The notes: generated by a model from the letters alone, not told the origin. Counted from the first letter of the stretch, positions 1-9,374 are shown. The stretch: DNA of 64,000 nucleotides from an uncultured Elusimicrobiales bacterium (GCA_910576915.1 CAJTJT010000004.1:47038-111037); one strand, 5' to 3'. Numbers and translations are program-made.

Positions 1-609
1 CCGGGCAACGCCGCCATTTTGCAGCAGTCCGAACTGTTTTACTCGCTTCTGTTCGCCGCCATCTTCTTAAAAGAATTTCCCAGCAAAGCCCAGCTTGCCG
101 GAAGCGCGCTTATTGTGGCGGGGGTGCTTATCATTCTTATCAAAGAACAATATACGCCGCGCTGGACGGGGGATTTACTCATCGTAGGCAGTACGTGGAT
201 GCTGCAGGCCGGGTCCACCGTGGCCAAAAAGCTCCCCAAATACCTGGACCACCGGGTTATCAGCATGGCGAGGAACCTGTTTGCGCTGCCTGCGCTCGTG
301 ATTATTTTGGCGGCCATGTGGCTGCTAAAAGAGAACTTTACGCTGGTGCCGAATGTGCGCATGTTCTCCGTGCTGGCCTATACGGGGCTTTTGAAATACG
401 GGCTTGCGATGGTGGTGTGGTACAAAGCCATCCGCGCGCTGGATTTAAGCAAAGTAACCGCTATTTATTTATCTTACCCGGTATTATCCCTGCTGATTTC
501 CGCCGGACTGGGGCTTGAAACGCCCACGCTGTACCAGCTTTTCGGCCTGGCCGTCACGTTTGCGGGGGCCTATTGGGTGAGCATGACGGTAAAAAAAGAA
601 GGACATTAA
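1..609 (+). CDS. EamA/DMT-family transporter, 3' part (cut by window edge)
   Basis: The reading frame is open from base 1 (PGNAAIL then QQSELFYSLLFA), so the start lies upstream and the TTG at 19 is not the true start. About 202 residues remain, containing roughly five or six hydrophobic helices. The repeat-like ends (QQSELFYSLLFAAIFLKE, then the DLSKVTAIYLSYPV stretch) are typical of the second half of EamA drug/metabolite exporters. The next gene is a paralogue with the same DLSKxTAIxLSYPV signature, so these look like a tandem duplication. The substrate is unknown. The family normally has about 300 residues and 10 helices. Confidence 0.85.
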   Translation, partial: PGNAAILQQSELFYSLLFAAIFLKEFPSKAQLAGSALIVAGVLIILIKEQYTPRWTGDLLIVGSTWMLQAGSTVAKKLPKYLDHRVISMARNLFALPALVIILAAMWLLKENFTLVPNVRMFSVLAYTGLLKYGLAMVVWYKAIRALDLSKVTAIYLSYPVLSLLISAGLGLETPTLYQLFGLAVTFAGAYWVSMTVKKEGH

Positions 610-648
610 TCTTCCAATACACACCCGGAATTAAGTACAATATAAATA

Positions 649-1542
649 ATGTTTAATATTTCACCTGTTATCGCCGTTTGGATTGCCTGGTTCGCCACCG
701 CCGCCAATTTAGTAATTGGCAAAGCGGCGGTACCGTATGTTACTTCCGCCCTGTTTTTACTGTTGGCCTGTTTGGCGGCGGGCGTATTTTTTCTGCCGTA
801 CCTGCTCAAAAACAATAACTGGAAAATTTTAACGCAAAAAGACGTTTGGCCCCAATGTTTGGCGATGGGCACCTTCGGCACCGCACTGCCCATGACGGTA
901 TTTATGATTGCGCTTAACTACACAACGCCCGTCAACGGCGCGATTTTGAACCAGTTTGAAATTATTTATTCGCTCATCATGTCGTACTTAATTTTAAAAG
1001 AACGCCCCACCCTGCGCCAAATGGGGGGGTCTGTGCTGATTATTTTGGGCGTCGGGCTTCTTCTTTGGCAGGCGGGCACTACTATTCAGTTAAAGGGCGA
1101 TCTTATGATTATCGGCTGCCTGTGGATGTTCCAGCTCAGCCACATTTTTGCCAAAAAACTGCCGGCGCACATGGAGCCGCAGTTAATCTCGGCGGCGCGC
1201 GCGCTGTTTGCCGTCCCGGCCCTGGCGGTGTTGGTGGCGTATTTGGCCGTATTCCAGGGGCCGCTAATGTTTGAAAGCAACGCCACGCTGTGGAGCATGC
1301 TTATCTTATGCGCGTTTGCGAACTACTTTTTGGGCAATACGTATTGGTACCGGGCTATCCGCAACATGGATTTAAGCAAAGCCACGGCCATTATTTTATC
1401 CTACCCGGTGATGACGTTTATTTTATCCGTCTGCCTGGGACAGGACACGATTTCTATATATAAAGTGCTGGGGATGATTCTCGCCGTAGGCGGGGCCTAT
1501 GTGGTAACCGGCATAGTCAAACAACAAGGAGAAAAGAAATGA
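649..1542 (+). CDS. EamA/DMT-family transporter
   Basis: A 297-residue inner-membrane protein of the normal EamA length with about ten hydrophobic segments in two halves. It has NQFEIIYSLIMSYLILKE at the end of the first half and DLSKATAIILSYPV near the end of the second. It is a paralogue of the truncated gene before it. No Shine-Dalgarno sequence precedes the ATG; a TACAAT -10-like box lies at 636-641, seven bases before it, suggesting a leaderless start. The stop overlaps the start of the next gene (ATGA), so the two are translationally coupled. The substrate cannot be told from sequence. Confidence 0.88.
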   Translation: MFNISPVIAVWIAWFATAANLVIGKAAVPYVTSALFLLLACLAAGVFFLPYLLKNNNWKILTQKDVWPQCLAMGTFGTALPMTVFMIALNYTTPVNGAILNQFEIIYSLIMSYLILKERPTLRQMGGSVLIILGVGLLLWQAGTTIQLKGDLMIIGCLWMFQLSHIFAKKLPAHMEPQLISAARALFAVPALAVLVAYLAVFQGPLMFESNATLWSMLILCAFANYFLGNTYWYRAIRNMDLSKATAIILSYPVMTFILSVCLGQDTISIYKVLGMILAVGGAYVVTGIVKQQGEKK

Positions 1543-2390
1543 AAAAGCTCGTTTTATTTGATTTGGACGGAACCCTCGTCAACGCCGGCGGCTGCGGGCG
1601 CACCGCGCTCACCAAAGCCATCGCAGAACTCTACGGCGTAAAACCCGAATTTGACCATTCCCTCATCTCCGGCCGCACGGACACGGATAATTTTGCCATC
1701 GTCTATTCGCTCGTTAAAAAAGGCAAAAAACCCACCGCTGCGGATATGAAAAAAATGACGGCCAAATACCTGGAACTGTTACCGCAGGAAGTGCACGCCT
1801 CCGTACGCTGCAAACGCTACGACGTTATGCCCGGCGTGGAAAAATTTTTAACGCTTTTGTCTAAAGAAAAAGACGTCATTTTGGGCCTCGGCACCGGCAA
1901 CCTGGAAGAAGGCGCCAAGCTGAAACTGGAACCCAGCAATCTGGGCAAGTTTTTCACTGTCGGCGGCTACGGCGAAGACGGCCACACCCGCGAAGAAATG
2001 CTGCAGGCAGCCGTTAAACGCGCGGAGAAAAAATTTAAAACCAAAATCGCGCCGGAAAACGTCTACGTCATCGGCGATACCCACCGCGACATTGTAGCCG
2101 CCAAAAACTGCGGCTTCCACTCCGCCGCCATTACGGGGGGATTCGGCGAACCGCAAAAACTCCAACGCGCCGCCGCCGAACTGGAAATGAAAGATTTTAA
2201 AGATTTAACTACTTTCTGCGTGTGGCTGGGCGTCAAAACCGACCCCAAAGGCGTCAAACGCGGCAGCTATATTATGCCCGCAAGCGCCATTGAACACGTG
2301 TTCTTCAGCCGCACGGGCATCGACGAAGACCGGTTAAAAATGCTTCGCATTAAAAAATACGAAGATTTGGAATCCGGCACCATCATGTAA
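1539..2390 (+). CDS. HAD-superfamily hydrolase (phosphoglycolate-phosphatase-like)
   Basis: A cytoplasmic phosphatase of 283 residues. The HAD nucleophile motif DLDGT is at residues 8-12 (Asp8 nucleophile, Asp10 acid/base). The second motif lies in the GLGTGN segment near 116-121, and the metal-binding motif GDTHRD at 179-184 is followed by the usual AAKNCG. The small helical cap inserted after motif 1 fits the Gph/PGMB subfamily. Residues from about 215 form an extra C-terminal tail not usual in Gph enzymes. It overlaps the transporter stop by four bases and is followed after 11 bases by the cyclodeaminase-like gene. The substrate is probably a small phosphoester but is not known. Confidence 0.85.
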   Translation: MKKLVLFDLDGTLVNAGGCGRTALTKAIAELYGVKPEFDHSLISGRTDTDNFAIVYSLVKKGKKPTAADMKKMTAKYLELLPQEVHASVRCKRYDVMPGVEKFLTLLSKEKDVILGLGTGNLEEGAKLKLEPSNLGKFFTVGGYGEDGHTREEMLQAAVKRAEKKFKTKIAPENVYVIGDTHRDIVAAKNCGFHSAAITGGFGEPQKLQRAAAELEMKDFKDLTTFCVWLGVKTDPKGVKRGSYIMPASAIEHVFFSRTGIDEDRLKMLRIKKYEDLESGTIM

Positions 2391-2401
2391 GGGGAAAAAG
2401 C

Positions 2402-2971
2402 ATGGAATGGTACACCGCCGCAGATAAATTTATTGAAGCGCTGGCCTCGTCCGACCCGACCCCGGGCGGAGGGGCCGCCGCCGCATCGGCGGGGGCCATG
2501 GGATGCGCGCTTGCGATGATGGCCGTAGGCACCACGCTCAAACGCAAAGCCACGCCGGAAGCGGACAAACCCCTTTTAACGCAAAGTTTAAGCCGTTTTG
2601 CGTCTTTAAAAAACGAACTCAAAAACTATATTAAAAAAGACGGCGAAGCGTACGCGGCCTTTATTACCGTAAAAAAACTCCCGCAGGACAACCCGGGCCG
2701 GGAAGATGCCGTACAGGACGCGCTGTGGCAGGCGGCCTGCGTACCGGCCGACGCGGCCAAAGCTGCCGTGCGGGCGCTGAAAGAACTGGACGCGGTAAAA
2801 GAACGGGTGGCGGATATTATTTTTTCGGACGTCGTATGCGCCAAACATTTATTACAGACCTGCGTCCGGTGCGCGGTGGAAAATGTACGCGCCAACCAGG
2901 CTTATATCAAAAACCCGGACAGAGCGTCCGAACTCGAAAAACAAATCAATACGTTTTTAAAATCTTGTTAG
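2402..2971 (+). CDS. Cyclodeaminase/cyclohydrolase family protein (FTCD-C/FchA-like)
   Basis: 189 residues with the family signature SxDPTPGGGAAAA at about 17-29, followed by an all-helical body; the length suits the single-domain FchA/FTCD-C family. Characterised members are formimino-tetrahydrofolate cyclodeaminases or methenyl-THF cyclohydrolases in one-carbon metabolism. No other histidine-degradation or folate gene is in the window, so the precise reaction is unproven. GGGGAAAAAGC precedes the ATG. It lies in the same operon as the HAD phosphatase and the following unknown gene. Confidence 0.8.
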   Translation: MEWYTAADKFIEALASSDPTPGGGAAAASAGAMGCALAMMAVGTTLKRKATPEADKPLLTQSLSRFASLKNELKNYIKKDGEAYAAFITVKKLPQDNPGREDAVQDALWQAACVPADAAKAAVRALKELDAVKERVADIIFSDVVCAKHLLQTCVRCAVENVRANQAYIKNPDRASELEKQINTFLKSC

Positions 2972-2980
2972 AGGGAATTT

Positions 2981-4540
2981 ATGAGCGATAAAACAAACAA
3001 AAGAAGCGGCATGCTGGGCACCATTTACAACATGCTCCCCGGCATTGACGACGATTACGCCGCCAAAGTGGTCTACACGCTGGAAAATAAAAAAACGCTT
3101 CCCCAGCTGCAGCAGGACATCGCCGACATCGCCGCCCGTTTAAGCTCCGATTCGCCCATGGCCGACACCACCGCCGCCAAAATTTTGTTAGACGAAATCA
3201 CCCTCAACGCCGCCCTGCGCCAGCTGCGCATTTACAACAACGCCACTTCCATTACCGAACTTTGCGCCGCACTGGAAGTATCCGCGAAAGACACGTCCAA
3301 ACTGCTCGACGTGTATGCCTCCTTCTCCACCCGCAAATACTTTGACGAAGAATTCGCCGCCGCCCTAAAAGACGTGCAGGACCAGGACATGCCGGATAAA
3401 GACAAAGCCCTTTTCGCCGTTAATATCCTGCTGGAAAAAGCAGACACCTTACTGGCGCCATCGGCCAAAACCGCCAAACAAAACCGCAAAGAAATTTTTA
3501 AATTTGCCGACAAATACGGCCTCTCCGTAAAACTGACGGCGGAGCTGGAAGTTTTATATACGCGCCCGGCCAGCGTTTCCTTTAAACTCGAATCGCGCCG
3601 TTTAATGGAACAGCTGTTAAAACAAAACCCGGACGAACGCCTCTGCGCCTCGCTCACCGCGCGCGCTATGCTGTGCCACATTACGCCTAAAGACGCGCAG
3701 GACACCGCGCTTTTATCCAAACTGTTAAATGGACGCATTTTGGAAGAAGATTTAATGATTATCGCCTGCCGCTATCTAAAGGCCAAATCTCCGGCCGATA
3801 TCGCGGGCACATTTGAAAGTGTGCTTAAAAAACTGCCGCACGTATCCGACCCGTGGGAAAACCTGGGCCTGGCCGTACGCGTTTTGGTAGACGGCACGGC
3901 CGACAGTTTTGAAGCCGCGGGGCAAAAAGCGTCCGTCCGCCGGGACCGCGAAGTCCTGCGCAAAAGCCTTTCCAAAAAAGACCTTTATGCCGGCTATGAA
4001 TACGACCTGGCCGAACGCTTTGGCGGTAAAAAAACGTTCATCCAGCTGGAACGGGAAATGAACGAACTGCTGCAAACCCTGCCGTACTGCGCTGACGCCA
4101 AAGACAATAAAGAACTGGCCTGCAAAGTACTGCTGGGCTCGCTCAGCTACGAAGAAGCCGCCAAACAGGCCAAATACCTGCGCGATTTAAAAGCCCAAAC
4201 GCTTACGCAAGGCCTTGCGCCGGAACTCATGAAAAGCTACCTGGGCACCAAGCCGGCGGAAGAAATCTTACAGTTTTTTGAAGAAAATCTGGCTCCGTAC
4301 ACGTTTTGGAAGTCCGACCGGGAAAAACACGTATTCGCGCTGCGTACGCTGGTAGGGGAACTGAACGGAACCTACAACCGCCGGATTTCACAATTTGTAC
4401 TGGATATGCTGGAAAACGGCTCCTCCCTGGAACTGATGACGGACATGCTGTCTAACATTCAGACGAGAAAAGCCGGAAAAGAAGAGCTGGACAACCTGCT
4501 TAATATGTACAAACAGGCGCGCGTGGATTCAAACGCCTAA
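2981..4540 (+). CDS. Unknown helical-repeat-like protein
   Basis: 519 residues with no signal peptide and no membrane segment. It is highly charged and leucine/alanine-rich, predicted by eye to be almost entirely alpha-helical, with recurring helix-turn-helix stretches reminiscent of HEAT/TPR-like solenoids but no clear consensus repeat. I recognise no family. GAGGG lies ten bases before the ATG, and only nine bases separate it from the cyclodeaminase-like gene, so it is the last gene of that operon. It is followed by the GYF-like membrane protein under its own likely promoter. A cytoplasmic scaffold or assembly role is possible but only a guess. Confidence 0.7.
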   Translation: MSDKTNKRSGMLGTIYNMLPGIDDDYAAKVVYTLENKKTLPQLQQDIADIAARLSSDSPMADTTAAKILLDEITLNAALRQLRIYNNATSITELCAALEVSAKDTSKLLDVYASFSTRKYFDEEFAAALKDVQDQDMPDKDKALFAVNILLEKADTLLAPSAKTAKQNRKEIFKFADKYGLSVKLTAELEVLYTRPASVSFKLESRRLMEQLLKQNPDERLCASLTARAMLCHITPKDAQDTALLSKLLNGRILEEDLMIIACRYLKAKSPADIAGTFESVLKKLPHVSDPWENLGLAVRVLVDGTADSFEAAGQKASVRRDREVLRKSLSKKDLYAGYEYDLAERFGGKKTFIQLEREMNELLQTLPYCADAKDNKELACKVLLGSLSYEEAAKQAKYLRDLKAQTLTQGLAPELMKSYLGTKPAEEILQFFEENLAPYTFWKSDREKHVFALRTLVGELNGTYNRRISQFVLDMLENGSSLELMTDMLSNIQTRKAGKEELDNLLNMYKQARVDSNA

Positions 4541-4559
4541 CGCCGCCTAATAAAAAGTA

Positions 4560-4589
4560 TTGTTAAATTACGGCATAATTTGCTATGCT
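4560..4589 (+). promoter_or_regulatory. Candidate sigma-70-type promoter for the GYF-like gene
   Basis: TTGTTA at 4560-4565 and TATGCT at 4584-4589 are separated by 18 bases, in the gap between the operon end and the 843-residue gene. The predicted start would leave a leader of about 35 nt. The match is moderate. Confidence 0.4.
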
Positions 4590-4631
4590 GTTATCGTGCC
4601 GTTTTATATTTATGTTTAAGGGTGACAAACA

Positions 4632-7163
4632 ATGAGATACTGGGTCTATATTAACGACAAAGTAGAGGGTCCTTTTGAAGAAGAAAAACTGGTAACGCTG
4701 CAAGGCTTTACCCCGGATACGCTGATCTGCGCCGAAGACGCCGCCAACGGCGGCAACCAGGAGTGGGCCAAAGCGTCTTCCATTTTTGAATTTGACCAAG
4801 TGCCCGTGACGCAGCCCGCCGTCCAGGCCGCCCCCGCGCAAACCCAACCCGCGCAGGAGGCTGCTCCGGCCGCCAACGCGGCAGACGAAGGCTTAGCCGC
4901 CTTACTGCTCGGCAAGCTCGACGCGCTGACCGCCCAAATTTCCGGCATGCAAGCCAAGCTCGACGGCATGCAAACCAAACTGGAAGAAGCCGTCACCGCC
5001 GCCCAACAGGCGCGCGAAACCGCCCGCCCGGCGGACACTCCGGCGTATGTCCCGCCGACGGACGACGCCCATAATAACACCATCACCCTTACCCAGCACG
5101 ATTTAACGCCCGAAGTAAACGAAGACGCGTTAATCACCAATACGGCCAGCCTGGTTTCCAAAGCCGAAGACATCGTGGCCGCCGCCAACACCACCCAAAA
5201 CCAGACGGTGGATATGCTCGGCCCCGTAGATTTGGGCGCTTCCGACGAAACAGCCCTCGGCGCCAACGGGGGGGAAGACCTGGTCCTCAGCTCGGCCATG
5301 GACTCCTTATATAACGCCAAAACGCTGGAACAGTCCCAGGAAGAAAAAGAAAGCACTTTCCAGGATTTGTTAACCCCGGCGCAAGCCCAGGAACTGGCTG
5401 CCCAAGCCGATGCGCTTAAACAAGAAACGGCCAAACTGGACGACGCGTTAAAAGCCGCCGAAGAAAAACCGGCCGTAACCGAAGAAGCCAAAGAAGCCTT
5501 CCTTTCCGAACTGACCGGAGAAACCGCTCCGCAGGAAAACGCGATTGACCAGGTTATTAAAGAAAAAGAAGAAGAGAAAAAAGCCAACACGTTAAGACTG
5601 GCCGCCGGCGCCGCCGCGATTGCCGCGGGTGCCGCCGCCATGGCTTCCCTGGGTGACGACAAAAAAGAAGAACCCGCCCAACCGAAAGCGGAACCCGTCA
5701 CCGAAGAAAAACCCCAAACGCTTGATTTTAACGATAACGACGCGCCCGCGCTTTCCATCGCGCCGGACGCCAAACAGCCCGAAGTAAAAGAAGAAGTACT
5801 GCCCGCTTCGCAAATGCCGGCCGACCAGCCCGCCCCGGCGCAGCAACCCGCCGCGCAGCCGCTTCCGGCCGCCACGGATATGCCGTCGCTCGATGACCTC
5901 GGCGTAAAAGAAGTAAAAACCGCCGAAGAGGACGAAAAAGAAGAAACGCTGCAGGAACTCGTCCCCGGAGCCAAAACGGAACAGCCCGAAGGCGTACTTA
6001 TTACGGACGCCGATTTGAAAGACGCGTTTACCGAACGCGACGCCCAGAGCGAACAAACGGTGGAACAGCTGTTCGGTATCGACCAAACCGCCGCCCAGCC
6101 GGCCCAGGCTGAAGCCGCCCCCGCCGAAGCGCAGGAAATCCCGTCGCTCGACGCCATCGGCCAGCAAACGGCCGACCAGCCGCTGCCCGTGGCCAACCCC
6201 AACGATTTGACGGAAATCGAACTTAAAGAAGGTTCCACCTATTTGATTTCGGACTTTGTTCCGCCCGCCCAGGCCGACGGCAACGCCCTGCCCAAAGAAT
6301 TGGGCGGACTGAAACAAACTAATGCTCCGGCCGCGGCTAAAGAAGAAGAAAAAGCGGACGCTTTTACCGAAATCGTTTCCAGCACCCAGCAAACCGAAAC
6401 GCCCGTGCCCGCCGCCGAAAACGCGCCTGCGGACGTGACCGTTTCCCAGGTGATTTTGGAAAACACCATTAAAACCAAACGCGGCGCGACGCTGGACATC
6501 AAAACCGTGCCGATGGTGCCGGAACCGGCGCAGTCCGAACGCCTCCAAATCGACGGCCTGGACGACGACATCAATGCCCAGCACGATTTGAAAGCTGCCG
6601 ACGTAAAACCCGCTGGAAAAGCCAAAATGTTGGTAGGCGTGCTGGTGGCCCTGGTTTTGGCCGCGCTCATCTACGTGATGCTGGCTTTTATGAACTTAAT
6701 CCCGGCGCAGTTTAACCTCTTGTCCTCCAACAAAGCGCAAGCGGAACAAATGGCCGCCCAGCAGGAACAAATGAACGAAATGCTGTACGAAGAACCGCAA
6801 AACGTTCCGCCGGCCGCGCCCCAACAGGCGGAAGTAAACCCGATGGACGCCGCTCTTACGGAAGTGAAAAATTATCCGCTCGTAAACGGATTTACGCTTC
6901 AGGAATTTATCGAAGCTAAACATCCGGCGGCGCAGAACCTGATTACGTGGGATATTTCCACCGCCGTGGACCCGGACAATTACTCCGTGTTGGTAAAAGT
7001 TCCGCCGGAGAATCCGCAGAGCTTCAAAATTTCTTACCGCTTTAACTACAATACGGTAACGAAATCTTTGGACCCGACCATCTCCGACGCCAAAAACTTG
7101 TTGGATTCCGCCAGCCAGGGCATGCCCGCGGCGGCCCCGCAACAACCGGCTCCCGCCCTGTAA
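4632..7163 (+). CDS. GYF_2-like domain, acidic low-complexity linker, one membrane helix
   Basis: 843 residues. The N-terminus (MRYWVYINDKVEGPF, then a Trp near residue 50) resembles the GYF_2 domain that opens many bacterial membrane proteins. A very long Ala/Pro/Glu/Gln-rich linker follows to about residue 655, with a coiled-coil-like QAKLDGMQTKLEE segment near 105-120 and a short Ala/Gly hydrophobic patch near 320. One strong membrane helix (MLVGVLVALVLAALIYV) lies near 660-680. The last 150 residues form a small folded-looking domain with aromatic beta strands. The layout suggests a cytoplasmic GYF domain tethered to the inner membrane with a short outside domain, roughly as in spanning or gliding/secretion scaffold proteins. 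Function unknown. Confidence 0.75.
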   Translation: MRYWVYINDKVEGPFEEEKLVTLQGFTPDTLICAEDAANGGNQEWAKASSIFEFDQVPVTQPAVQAAPAQTQPAQEAAPAANAADEGLAALLLGKLDALTAQISGMQAKLDGMQTKLEEAVTAAQQARETARPADTPAYVPPTDDAHNNTITLTQHDLTPEVNEDALITNTASLVSKAEDIVAAANTTQNQTVDMLGPVDLGASDETALGANGGEDLVLSSAMDSLYNAKTLEQSQEEKESTFQDLLTPAQAQELAAQADALKQETAKLDDALKAAEEKPAVTEEAKEAFLSELTGETAPQENAIDQVIKEKEEEKKANTLRLAAGAAAIAAGAAAMASLGDDKKEEPAQPKAEPVTEEKPQTLDFNDNDAPALSIAPDAKQPEVKEEVLPASQMPADQPAPAQQPAAQPLPAATDMPSLDDLGVKEVKTAEEDEKEETLQELVPGAKTEQPEGVLITDADLKDAFTERDAQSEQTVEQLFGIDQTAAQPAQAEAAPAEAQEIPSLDAIGQQTADQPLPVANPNDLTEIELKEGSTYLISDFVPPAQADGNALPKELGGLKQTNAPAAAKEEEKADAFTEIVSSTQQTETPVPAAENAPADVTVSQVILENTIKTKRGATLDIKTVPMVPEPAQSERLQIDGLDDDINAQHDLKAADVKPAGKAKMLVGVLVALVLAALIYVMLAFMNLIPAQFNLLSSNKAQAEQMAAQQEQMNEMLYEEPQNVPPAAPQQAEVNPMDAALTEVKNYPLVNGFTLQEFIEAKHPAAQNLITWDISTAVDPDNYSVLVKVPPENPQSFKISYRFNYNTVTKSLDPTISDAKNLLDSASQGMPAAAPQQPAPAL

Positions 7164-7183
7164 GCGGACAGCCAAACAGTTTA

Positions 7184-7215
7184 AAAGAACCCCGGGAAAC
7201 CGGGGTTCTTTTTTG
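7184..7215 (+). terminator. Intrinsic terminator of the GYF-like gene
   Basis: A 13-bp stem AAAAGAACCCCGG with a GAAA loop, followed by TTCTTTTTT, 20 bases after the stop codon. Confidence 0.9.
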
Positions 7216-8020
7216 TATGTAAAGGAAATCCCCCGGCTATGCCGGGGGTTCTACTAAGGTTCCACCGTGGGGTAGGCTGTTATAGACAGCAAATAAAGAA
7301 ATAGAAACAAAAGAAGAAATATGCGTTTAGATAAAATCAGGAAGGGTCATGCCGAGAGGTTTCTGCTCGGCATCTACGTTGTTAAAGCTGTGGTTGTTCA
7401 AAAAGTGGTAGATTCTGAGCAGAGGCAACTCAGAATGACCTAATAGGGAAGGGGTACGCAAGAGATAGGAGCGGTTAAGGCTGCATTTGCAGGAAGCTAG
7501 TAAAGGAAGGGCAGGGCCCGCATAAGAAAAACCCCCGGCTACGCCGGGGGATATTTATTTATTGTGCTACAGCGTGGCCGGGGGGCAATAAAGCACCGAT
7601 GCCTAGTGTTGTTTCAGAGGGGATATTCTTTGTCTGTAGATAAGGAAAAATGCAAAGGCGCTATGTAAATAAAAAAGGTCGTCATTCCCGAGTATTTTTT
7701 CGCCACGTCATTCCCGAAGGCTTCCCCACGCCGTCATTCCGGCACGCTGCGCGCCGCCGGAGCCTTAAGTCCAGAATCAAGGCCGTTTTGCCTTTAACCG
7801 TCATCCTGAACTGACGCTTTTTCCGCTTGGCGTCACCCCGTAAGAGCCTGCCCCGTAAGGTAGTAGTACGGGGTTGTAATACGGGGTCTAGTTATAGGGT
7901 TTCAGAATCCAGTCGTTATAAATCAGAAGAAGCTCCCCGAAAGCTGCGCGCCGCCAACATTCGGGGATGACGCCTTTTTATTCCTTGCAGGCGGCCCGCA
8001 AGAGTTTTTTACAGCACATA
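7216..8020. other. Long non-coding region with hairpin repeats
   Basis: No convincing gene in either strand. It contains two near-identical hairpins, CCCCCGGC-TAT-GCCGGGGG at 7230-7248 and CCCCCGGC-TAC-GCCGGGGG at 7532-7550, which bracket about 300 bases including a three-way palindromic element (7345-7440). From 7680 it holds GTCAT-hairpin repeats of the kind also found at 26.7 and 59.2 kb: GTCATTCCGGC...GCCGGA at 7733-7761 and, in the other direction, TCCCCGAA...TTCGGGGATGAC at 7934-7971. Confidence 0.75.
7345..7440. repeat. Palindromic element folding as a three-way junction
   Basis: Outer arms GGTCAT (7345-7350) and ATGACC (7435-7440) enclose hairpin ATGCCGAG/CTCGGCAT (7349-7373), a second stem ATCTAC/GTAGAT (7372-7377 with 7408-7413) and hairpin ATTCTGAG/CTCAGAAT (7412-7436). 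It resembles small non-autonomous palindromic repeats related to the GTCAT hairpins. No second copy of this exact element was seen in the window. Confidence 0.55.
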
Positions 8021-8056
8021 AAAATCCCCGGGAGGGGGGAAACCAGCCCGGGGACT
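8021..8056 (-). terminator. Intrinsic terminator of pepT
   Basis: On the minus strand, TCCCCGGG pairs with CCCGGGGA across a loop of about 14 bases and is followed by a T run; 20 bases after the pepT stop. Confidence 0.85.
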
Positions 8057-8075
8057 TATTCGTTGCGAAATACGC

Positions 8076-9311
8076 TTATTTTACCGCATTCTTGGCGACG
8101 CTTTCCAATACGTGGAACGCTTTTTCCACCCACGTCATGCTCAGCCATTCATACGGGCCGTGCGGGTTTTCGTACCCGGCAAACAAGTTGGGGGTCGGCA
8201 GCCCTTGCAGGGAAAGCTGGGAGCCGTCCGTCCCGCCGCGCGCCTGGGTTAAGCGGTATTCCACCTTATTTTCTTTTAAGGCTTCTTCCAACAGTTCCAT
8301 GGCGCGGGGTTGTTCTTTCAAAATTTCGCGCATGTTGCGGTATTGTTCTTTGAATTTCACTTCAATTTTGGCGGCCGGATATTTTTTGCGTTTTTCTTCG
8401 GCCAGTTCTTCCAACATTACTTTGAAATGTTCAAATTTGGCCAGGTCATGCTCACGCACGATGCCGCGCAACGTGGCGCTCTCTAACCCGCCTTCAATGT
8501 CTTTAAACAGCACAAATCCCTCTTCGCCGTCGGTGGTTTCGGGCAGTTTGTCTTCCGGCCAGGAAGAAACGATATCCGCCGCAATACGCACCGGGTTGGC
8601 CATAAAACCTTTGGCGGAACCGGGGTGGCAGGATTTACCCGTAATGTGAATGGTAACCGTATCGGCGTTGAAGTTACCGCAGTCCACTTCGCCCAAATTC
8701 GCGCCGTCCACAGTATACGCAAAATCCGCGCCGAAGCGTTCAATGTCAAAATATCCGATGCCGGTGCCGATTTCCTCGTCAATCGTAAACGCGGCTTTAA
8801 TCGGACCGTGCTCAATTTCGGGATGCGCCAAAAGATGTTCGGCCAGCGTCATAATCGTGGCGATGCCGATTTTATCGTCACCTCCCAGGAGGGTATTGCC
8901 GTCCGCGGTGACGATATCGTCCCCTACGCAAAGTTTCAAATTCGGGGCGGTTTCGGGCGATAAAAACATGTTTTTATCGGCGTTAATCGTCAGTGTGCCG
9001 CCGTCATAATTGGGATGAAGAACGGGGTGGACGTCTTTGCCGCTGTAATCGCATACGGTATCCATGTGCGCCAAGAAGCCGATGACGGGGGCTTTTTTAT
9101 CCGTATTGGCCGGCAGTAACCCGGTAACGATGCCGAATTCGTCCACTTCCACTTCCTGGAAGCCGACGGTTTTCATTTCGGCCGCCAGCATGTGCGCAAA
9201 CGAAATTTGCGACGGCGTGCTGGGCACGGATTTGCTCGCCGGATCACTGGTGGTTTCTACGGCGGCGTAACGGATAAAACGGTTATAAATTTTTTGTTGT
9301 AAAGGATTCAT
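8076..9311 (-). CDS. pepT: Peptidase T (tripeptide aminopeptidase)
   Basis: 411 residues, the usual PepT length. It is an M20-family di-zinc cytosolic aminopeptidase that removes N-terminal residues from tripeptides. The metal-site motifs are all present: AHMDTV (His82, Asp84), LGGDDKIG (Asp145/146), the catalytic pair IDEEIGTG (Glu179/Glu180) and VDGANLGE (Asp202). GGTDGS and a C-terminal HGPYEW region carry the remaining His ligand. GGAG lies seven bases before the ATG. The gene is divergent from the lipoprotein gene at 9396. Its presence fits a peptide-fermenting lifestyle, which is an inference. Confidence 0.95.
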   Translation of the reverse strand: MNPLQQKIYNRFIRYAAVETTSDPASKSVPSTPSQISFAHMLAAEMKTVGFQEVEVDEFGIVTGLLPANTDKKAPVIGFLAHMDTVCDYSGKDVHPVLHPNYDGGTLTINADKNMFLSPETAPNLKLCVGDDIVTADGNTLLGGDDKIGIATIMTLAEHLLAHPEIEHGPIKAAFTIDEEIGTGIGYFDIERFGADFAYTVDGANLGEVDCGNFNADTVTIHITGKSCHPGSAKGFMANPVRIAADIVSSWPEDKLPETTDGEEGFVLFKDIEGGLESATLRGIVREHDLAKFEHFKVMLEELAEEKRKKYPAAKIEVKFKEQYRNMREILKEQPRAMELLEEALKENKVEYRLTQARGGTDGSQLSLQGLPTPNLFAGYENPHGPYEWLSMTWVEKAFHVLESVAKNAVK

Positions 9312-9356
9312 AATTTCTCCATAAATGTTTCATTTTATTATACAATTATTTTATGC

Positions 9357-9374
9357 CCGTCCGGACACGGACGG
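9357..9374. promoter_or_regulatory. Inverted repeat between divergent pepT and lipoprotein genes
   Basis: CCGTCC-GGACAC-GGACGG, a 6-bp inverted repeat midway between the two divergent starts. It could be an operator or a hairpin in the lipoprotein mRNA leader. No regulator can be assigned. Confidence 0.35.

Noticed and set aside
4646..6584. Long antisense frames (530 and 330 codons) under the GYF-like gene
   Set aside because: They arise from the biased Ala/Pro/Glu codons of the real gene and give Ser- or Gly/Arg/Phe-rich nonsense.
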